From positions 1-8,841 of the forward strand of contig CATPAX010000235.1 in assembly GCA_955652215.1 (NCBI GenBank): DNA of 8,841 nucleotides, written 5' to 3'. Each line of letters starts with the position of its first letter. Position 1 is the stretch's first letter. This DNA is from an uncultured Solirubrobacteraceae bacterium. GTDB taxonomy: Bacteria > Actinomycetota > Thermoleophilia > Solirubrobacterales > Solirubrobacteraceae. The notes under the pieces are model-generated. The model saw nothing but the letters and a program-made list of their open reading frames with translations. It searched no databases and was not told the DNA's origin. A program made the translations under genes and the position numbers. Positions 4,616-8,841 of the stretch are shown piece after piece.

Positions 4616-5793
4616 CTAGCCGATGGCCATCAACGCTTCGCGCCAGCGGGGGTCGATGAGCGGGCCCAAGTCGACCCTGGCGGCTCCCAACCACCGCGCC
4701 AGCTCGGCGACGCTCGCCGCGATCTTCTGACCCGCAGCCCCTGGCGCATCGGGTTCGGCGTAGACGCCGTTGAGCCTCAGAACGCGGACGCGACGATCGT
4801 ACAGCGGGTCGATCCGGCCGATCAGGCGATCTCCGTGCAGGATCGGTAGCACGTAATACCCGTACTCGCGCTTGGCGCGCGGAACGTACATCTCGAGCCG
4901 GTAGCGGAAGCCGAACAGCTGCTCCGTGCGCGCGCGGTCATGGATCAGTCGGTCGAACGGACTCAGCAGCGTCGTGCGGCCGACGAACTTCGTTTCCAAC
5001 ACATCGCGGTGCGCGAGCCACTCGCCCCGCAGACCGTCGATCGTCACCGGAAGCGCGATGCCATCGCGTTGCAAAGCGCGCTGAGCCCTTCCCACACGGG
5101 CGGACGGCCGTCGAATGCCAAGCCGACCGTTCTGGAACGCGCGATCCCGGCGAGTCGGAGCTGCCGCTCGGCCAAACGTCGCGCGACCTCGCCGGCAGGA
5201 AGGTGTGGCTGGTCGGTCGGAAGGATCCGCTCGGCGAGGTCCCAAACACGTTCTCCGCCCTCGCGGCCAACCGTCGCAATCCGACCGCCGAACCACAACA
5301 GCTCAAGCATCCGTCCGAGGTTCTTGCCGTCGTTCCAGCCGCCGCTGCGCCACGGGACGCTGGCGCGGTCCTCGAGCTCCCGCGAGCGCAATGGTCCTCG
5401 CCGGCGCATCTCGCGCAGCACGTAGCGCCGGAATGATGCATTGGCTGCCAGCCACTCGCGAGTCACGCGGCCGCGGGAGTCGTCCATCCGAGGGAAACGG
5501 CGCATCGTCTCGCGGTGGATTGCGTAGTCAACCATCGGGACGATGAACGCCCAATACTCGAACAGGCTGCGATCTACGAACAACGCCCGGTCGAGGTCAG
5601 TCGCGTCGTAGGAACCCAGGCGCGACCACAGCACCAACCGCTCCGCGCGAGCCACGGCGCTCACGGGATCCATCTGCACACCACCGAGCATCTGGATTGT
5701 CTGCAACAGCGAAGCCGGTCTCGGCTCGGCCAATAGCGCGCCGACTATGCATGCGCGTCGAGCGTCGTCGGCGCTCAGACGGATCGGGACCAC
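4616..5793 (-). pseudogene. YcaQ/AlkX-like DNA glycosylase (HTH_42 family), interrupted by one frameshift
   Basis: The family comprises winged-helix DNA glycosylases that unhook interstrand crosslinks and remove bulky alkyl adducts. The 5' part (5793 to about 5086) encodes 'LLQTIQMLGGVQMDPVSAVA' (29-48). This contains the catalytic QPhiD motif (Gln40-Met-Asp42) of the AlkX branch, then 'SRLGSYD' and 'FEYWAF'. The 3' part, one frame over, continues 'RALQRDGIALPVTIDGLRGE', 'TTLLSPFDRLIHDRARTEQL', 'YGYYVLPILHGDRLIGRIDP' and ends at 4616. The frames meet at a CCC run (GGG on the coding strand) at 5086-5088. Adding one G restores 'VWEGAQRALQ' and gives about 392 aa, normal for the family. It is either a recent pseudogene or a base missed in a homopolymer. 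Everything else is intact, so a functional gene is plausible. The start is GTG 5793, without SD. Confidence 0.82.
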
Positions 5794-5799
5794 GTTCGC

Positions 5800-5805
5800 A
5801 GCATG
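5800..5805 (-). promoter_or_regulatory. Candidate -10 box of a leaderless start (YcaQ-like gene)
   Basis: CATGCT on the minus strand ends 6 nt before the GTG at 5793, so transcription would begin at or next to the start codon. It matches TAnnnT except for the first base. The same ATGCT and the same 6-nt spacing occur before the decarboxylase GTG at 8110. Confidence 0.3.
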
Positions 5806-5967
5806 AACGACACGCCCGGCTCACTCAACCGCCACGGCCAGTCCGCGCTGATGACCCGTCAGCCGGCGGGGCTCGACCAATCGCCGCCGCCCACGATCGC
5901 CGACATCCGCGCCTTCCCGACGGCAATTTCACATATAGGTAGACATAAGATCCATTATCGAGCGTAA
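5803..5967 (+). CDS. Doubtful small ORF (54 aa) in the divergent gap
   Basis: An ATG at 5803 opens 54 codons ending at TAA 5965-5967, divergent from the YcaQ-like gene with a 9-nt gap. The first 40 codons have a high GC third position, as real genes here do. The last 14 ('AISHIGRHKIHYRA') are AT-rich, as if the frame ran from old coding DNA into a promoter region. There is no Shine-Dalgarno site and I recognise no family. It could be a 3'-truncated gene remnant or chance. Confidence 0.2.
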   Translation: MNDTPGSLNRHGQSALMTRQPAGLDQSPPPTIADIRAFPTAISHIGRHKIHYRA

Positions 5968-6018
5968 CGTAGGTGCGCCGTAGCCGCCTCGGCGGCGCGA
6001 ACGGTCACGATTTCAGTC

Positions 6019-6651
6019 ATGACATTCGATGAAGCGTCGATCGCGGACCAGCTCGCCGCTTTCGAGCAGGTGGTCCGCCTGAACCCGATCGTGACCGAAA
6101 TCCTCGAACGGATGCCTTCTCTGGAGCTTCCGGATTGCTGGCTGGCGGCAGGTGGCCTCAATCAGACCGTGTGGAACGTGCTCTCCGACCGCGAGCCGGA
6201 GGCCGGGATCCTAGACTACGACGTCAACTATTTCGACGCCTCGGACCGCAGCTGCGAGGCCGAAGATGAGGCGATCGCCGCGGCCGCCGCTGTGTTTGAC
6301 GGGATCGAAGCAACGGTCGAGGTCCGCAACCAGGCCAGAGTCCATCTTTGGTACGAAGCGAGGTTCGGCGTGCCCTGCCCTCGCTATCGAAGCACCAGAC
6401 ACGCCATTTCGACATTTCCCAGCTGCAGCTCATGCGTCGCCGTGCGCCCGAGCGACGGCCGGCTCGAGGTGTTCGCGCCCTTCGGTCTCACCGACCTGTT
6501 CAGGATGACCGCCCGCCCCAATCCTGTACTCGCTCCCGCAGCCGTCTACGAGGCAAAGACAACACGCTGGCTCCAGGAATGGCCGCAGCTCACGGTCTTG
6601 CCATGGCCCATCAACGCGCAATCGAAGCTATCGACTGAAGACCACACTTGA
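6019..6651 (+). CDS. Nucleotidyltransferase-like protein, DUF925/NTP_transf_6 family
   Basis: The 210-aa product has the family blocks in order: 'DCWLAAGGLNQTVWN' (39-53), with the GG of a nucleotidyltransferase fold; 'GILDYDVNYFDASD' (63-76), where Asp66 and Asp68 form a DxD metal site; 'VRNQARVHLWYEARFG' (102-117); and 'VFAPFGLTDLFRMTARPNP' (151-169). Relatives are predicted nucleotidyltransferases of the Pol-beta superfamily with no assigned substrate, so the transferase role is from fold only. It is cytosolic, with no signal or membrane segment. The start ATG 6019 has no good SD; a GC-rich inverted repeat (GCCGCC/GGCGGC, 5983-5996) lies just before it. It stands alone and converges on the decarboxylase gene with only 13 nt between stops and no clear terminator. 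The final residues after 'WPINA' look unconserved. Confidence 0.88.
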   Translation: MTFDEASIADQLAAFEQVVRLNPIVTEILERMPSLELPDCWLAAGGLNQTVWNVLSDREPEAGILDYDVNYFDASDRSCEAEDEAIAAAAAVFDGIEATVEVRNQARVHLWYEARFGVPCPRYRSTRHAISTFPSCSSCVAVRPSDGRLEVFAPFGLTDLFRMTARPNPVLAPAAVYEAKTTRWLQEWPQLTVLPWPINAQSKLSTEDHT

Positions 6652-6664
6652 TGTATCAGCGGAG

Positions 6665-8110
6665 CTAGGCGCGGACCAGCTCACGGGCCGTCGCGAGGAC
6701 CTCGGAGACGAGGGTCGCTAGGTGTTCGGGGCCCGTGTCCGGGTGGAGGATGCAGGCGCGCAGCGTTTCCCGGCCGCCGAAGACCGTGCCGGTGACGAAG
6801 GCACGCCCGCGCGCCTGGATCGCCTCGGGCAGCGCGTGGTTGAGGTCGTCGAGCCGCGCCGGTGGACAGCCCGCCGGACGGGCGCGGAAGGCGACGATGG
6901 AGGTCTCAGGCGAGGCGGCCAGCTCCAGCTCGGGCTCGCGCTCGACTAGCGTCGCAAGGTCGCGAGCGAGTCGGTTCGCGCGCGAGACCTGGTTGGCGAG
7001 GCCGGCGCGCCCACGCCCGGCGATGGTCGCCCACGTCTTGAGCGCACGAAACGGTCGCGTCTGCTCGGGGCCGTACTCGGCGAATGTGCCGACCGCCGCG
7101 CCGGTGTCCTGGCGCAGATACGGCGGAATGAGGCTGAACGCGTCGCGCAGGTCGTCGCCGTGTTGCACAAGCGCGCAGCCGGCGTCGACGGGGACCCCGA
7201 GCCACTTGTGCGGGTCGAGCGCCAGCGAGTCGGCCCGCTCCATGCCGCGGAAACGGTGCGCGATGGACGGGTCGAGCATCGCGAACGCCCCGTAAGCGCC
7301 GTCGATGTGGAACCAGAGGCCCTCGGCGCTCGCAACGCCGGCGAGCGCCTCGAGCGGGTCGATCGCGCCGGTGTTGACGGTCCCCGCCGAGCCGACGAGT
7401 AGCGCCGGCACGGCGCCGTCAGCGCGATCCGCGGCGATCGAGGCGCGCAGCGCCGCGGCGTCAAGCCGGCCTGCGTCGAGCGGCACCTCCCGCATCGCCC
7501 CGCTGCCGAGCCCGAGCAGCTCCAGTGCGCGCCGCACGCAGCTGTGGGCCTCGGCCGGCACGTAGGCCACGAGCCGCGGGCCGCCGGCGAGGCCGTCGCG
7601 ACGCACGTCGTGGCCCACCGCTCCCAGCGCGCGACTGCGAGCGCCGGCGAGGCAGACGATCGTCGCGGCAGACCCGCCGCTCGTGAGCAGGCCGCCTCCC
7701 GGCGCGTGGGGGAAGCCGACGAGCTCGGCCAGCCAGCGGACCACCGCGCGCTCGAGGTGGACGTCGGCATGGTCGCCGGCGACCACGCTCGGGTTCATCG
7801 CGGCGGCGGCCAGCGAGGCCGCGATCCCCGCCGCGGACGGCGGCGGGTTGACCCAGCCGAAGAAGGCCGGGTGGCCGTTGCCCATCGCGTGGGGCAGGAC
7901 GTCGCGCAACGCGGTCGCGACCAGGTCATCGAGCGTGGCCGCGTGCTCCGGGAGCGGCAGGTCCAGCAGTCGCTCGCGCAGGACGTCCGGGAGGGGCTGC
8001 CAGACCGGGCGCGACGGCAGTGCTGCGAGATGGTCGGCGACGCCGTCCACCAGCGTCTGCGCAGCGCGGCGGAATGCCTGCAGCTCTGCGTCGGTGTCCG
8101 GTTCGCTCAC
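6665..8110 (-). CDS. Group II pyridoxal-phosphate-dependent amino-acid decarboxylase
   Basis: The 481-aa product belongs to the aromatic-L-amino-acid/glutamate decarboxylase family (fold type I PLP enzymes), which turn amino acids into amines and CO2. Visible landmarks are 'GNGHPAFFGWVNPP' (77-90), 'TSGGSAATI' (143-151) for phosphate binding, and His189 in 'AEAHSCVRRA', which stacks on PLP. 'SAGTVNTGAIDPL' (241-253), Asp270 in 'WFHIDGAYGAF' for the pyridine nitrogen, and Lys302 in 'DPHKWLGVPVDAG' for the Schiff base complete the set. The 'FHIDGAYG' and 'DPHKWL' forms are typical of actinobacterial members, and the substrate cannot be read from sequence. The GTG at 8110 is preferred over an upstream start at 8317. 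The extra 69 residues are Arg/Ser-rich and unlike the family, and 481 aa is the usual length. The start looks leaderless. Confidence 0.92.
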   Translation of the reverse strand: MSEPDTDAELQAFRRAAQTLVDGVADHLAALPSRPVWQPLPDVLRERLLDLPLPEHAATLDDLVATALRDVLPHAMGNGHPAFFGWVNPPPSAAGIAASLAAAAMNPSVVAGDHADVHLERAVVRWLAELVGFPHAPGGGLLTSGGSAATIVCLAGARSRALGAVGHDVRRDGLAGGPRLVAYVPAEAHSCVRRALELLGLGSGAMREVPLDAGRLDAAALRASIAADRADGAVPALLVGSAGTVNTGAIDPLEALAGVASAEGLWFHIDGAYGAFAMLDPSIAHRFRGMERADSLALDPHKWLGVPVDAGCALVQHGDDLRDAFSLIPPYLRQDTGAAVGTFAEYGPEQTRPFRALKTWATIAGRGRAGLANQVSRANRLARDLATLVEREPELELAASPETSIVAFRARPAGCPPARLDDLNHALPEAIQARGRAFVTGTVFGGRETLRACILHPDTGPEHLATLVSEVLATARELVRA

Positions 8111-8116
8111 GTCGCA

Positions 8117-8122
8117 AGCATA
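8117..8122 (-). promoter_or_regulatory. Candidate -10 box of a leaderless start (decarboxylase)
   Basis: TATGCT on the minus strand fits TAnnnT and ends 6 nt before the GTG at 8110. That places the likely transcription start on the start codon itself. There is no SD in the gap and no clear -35. This supports choosing 8110 over longer starts. Confidence 0.4.
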
Positions 8123-8267
8123 GGTTCCGCACCGCCCGGCTAGAGCTCTCGCGTCCGCGGTTCGCCAGCATTCCGGAGCGCTTCGGAAGGGTAATCGTCG
8201 AGATCGAAGCATCCAGCCGCTACTTCTCGCCACCGTCCGGTATGAATGCCTTCGAAAACCATCGTGC

Positions 8268-8272
8268 GGAGG
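8268..8272 (+). promoter_or_regulatory. Shine-Dalgarno site of the repeat-protein gene
   Basis: GGAGG lies 8 nt before the ATG at 8281, the ideal spacing. It fixes that ATG as the start, directly before a signal-peptide sequence. Confidence 0.75.
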
Positions 8273-8280
8273 TAGACGGC

Positions 8281-8841
8281 ATGAAGCGCGGATTGGCATT
8301 GCTTGGTGTGGCCGCACTGAGCTTGGGTGTGTTCAGTGCGAGTGCGGCGGCAGTTGCGGCGTCTTCGCCGGCGGTAGGCACTGGGCCTAGCTCAAAGGTG
8401 ACCCAGAAGAGCGCGGTCCTCAGCGGGACCATCAACCCGAACGGCAGCACCAGCACCTACTTCTTCCAGTGGGGCTTGACGACCGGCTATGGCTTCGCCA
8501 GCGGCACCCACTCCGCCGGGCACGGTACAACCGCGGTCGCCGTCACAACTACCGCCGGCGGCCTGGTCCCGGGGACCGTCTTTCACTATCGGATCGTGGC
8601 GTTCAACAGGTTCGGCATATCGGCGGGAGCGGACCGCAAATTCAAGACCAAGGGATCTCCCCTGCCCCAGCCGGTAACTGGCTCCGCCGTGAACGTCGGT
8701 AAGACATTTGTGACGTTCACCGGAGTCGTCAACCCGAATGGAGTCAACACCTCGTACTACTTCCAGTACGGCCCCACCAGCGGTTACGGAAGCCAGACAG
8801 CCGGGGGATCGTTCCCGGGCAGCCACACCGCACAGACCGCA
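8281..8841 (+). CDS. Secreted fibronectin-III-like repeat protein, 3' end outside the window
   Basis: From the ATG at 8281 the frame stays open for 187 codons to the window edge. Residues 1-27 form a clear Sec signal peptide: basic 'MKRG', hydrophobic 'LALLGVAALSLGVF', then an Ala-rich region ending 'ASAAAVAA', so the protein is exported. The mature part starts with two beta-rich repeats of 99 residues. Repeat 1 has 'GTINPNGSTSTYFFQWGLTT' (49-68) and 'LVPGTVFHYRIVAFNRFG' (95-112). Repeat 2 has 'GVVNPNGVNTSYYFQYGPTS' (148-167). This 'NPNG...Y.F.(W/Y)G.T..YG' then 'L.PGT.YHYR.VA.N..G' pattern is the fibronectin-III-like unit frequent in secreted proteins of Thermoleophilia, presumably for adhesion or envelope function. 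More repeats are expected beyond the edge. It is divergent from the decarboxylase gene with a 170-nt gap. Confidence 0.88.
   Translation, partial: MKRGLALLGVAALSLGVFSASAAAVAASSPAVGTGPSSKVTQKSAVLSGTINPNGSTSTYFFQWGLTTGYGFASGTHSAGHGTTAVAVTTTAGGLVPGTVFHYRIVAFNRFGISAGADRKFKTKGSPLPQPVTGSAVNVGKTFVTFTGVVNPNGVNTSYYFQYGPTSGYGSQTAGGSFPGSHTAQTA
8428..8790 (+). repeat. Two copies of the fibronectin-III-like core, 297-nt period
   Basis: The cores at 8428-8493 and 8725-8790 encode residues 50-71 and 149-170 of the secreted protein, exactly 297 nt apart. They share NPNG, YFFQ/YYFQ, G.T.GYG at matching positions. The DNA has diverged more than the protein, so these are old duplicated domains rather than a recent copy. 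Confidence 0.75.

Noticed and set aside
4566..4619. 17-codon plus-strand ORF between vapB and the YcaQ-like gene
   Set aside because: It is too short, has no SD and no recognisable sequence, and it ends inside the stop of the neighbouring gene.
6946..7770. 274-codon minus-strand ORF inside the decarboxylase gene
   Set aside because: It is an Arg/Ser/Ala-rich alternate frame of a GC-rich gene whose main frame has all catalytic motifs.
8111..8317. Longer start for the decarboxylase, adding 69 residues
   Set aside because: The extra residues are Arg/Ser-rich, unlike the family, and would overlap the divergent repeat-protein gene. The GTG at 8110 gives the normal length and has a well-placed -10 box.

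Overview
The window is GC-rich, gene-dense bacterial chromosome with GTG starts, strong GC bias at third codon positions and several SD-less starts. This fits a high-GC actinobacterium. The DUF1990 protein, the FxFPNPP-type small membrane protein and the secreted protein built from fibronectin-III-like 'NPNG...Y.F.(W/Y)G.T..YG' repeats together suggest the Thermoleophilia/Solirubrobacterales. That placement is inference from protein style, not from a marker gene.

Layout, left to right. (1) 1-900, plus strand: the 3' part of a DUF1990 gene, followed 9 nt later by a small membrane protein, probably one operon. (2) 901-2171: a decayed stretch. It holds a possible relic of a SAM-dependent methyltransferase (about 997-1095, plus) and a minus-strand alpha/beta-hydrolase gene broken by four frameshifts and an in-frame TAG. 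A 66-bp hexanucleotide (TCTTCC)-type tract follows, upstream of that wreck. (3) 2172-2804, plus: an intact tag gene for 3-methyladenine DNA glycosylase I. It converges on a minus-strand inositol-monophosphatase/histidinol-phosphatase family gene (2882-3649), with two hairpins between the two stop codons. (4) 3751-4460, minus: a vapBC toxin-antitoxin operon. A perfect 12-bp inverted repeat covers its likely -10 box and antitoxin start codons. (5) 4616-5793, minus: a YcaQ/AlkX-like (HTH_42) DNA glycosylase gene with one frameshift in a G run. (6) 6019-6651, plus: a nucleotidyltransferase-like protein of the DUF925/NTP_transf_6 family, converging closely on (7) a group II PLP-dependent decarboxylase at 6665-8110, minus. 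(8) From 8281 to the window end, plus: the 5' part of a secreted fibronectin-III-like repeat protein that runs off the edge.

The genes do not form one pathway. They read as small independent chromosomal units, with a toxin-antitoxin pair and two alkylation/crosslink-type DNA repair glycosylases (Tag and YcaQ-like) within about 3.6 kb. The best observations are the start-codon-overlapping operator of vapBC, the two similar leaderless-looking GTG starts (decarboxylase and YcaQ-like gene), the heavily broken hydrolase whose lesions lie mostly in homopolymer or short-repeat runs, and the simple-sequence tract next to it. I did not find convincing evidence of a wholly new multi-gene system.
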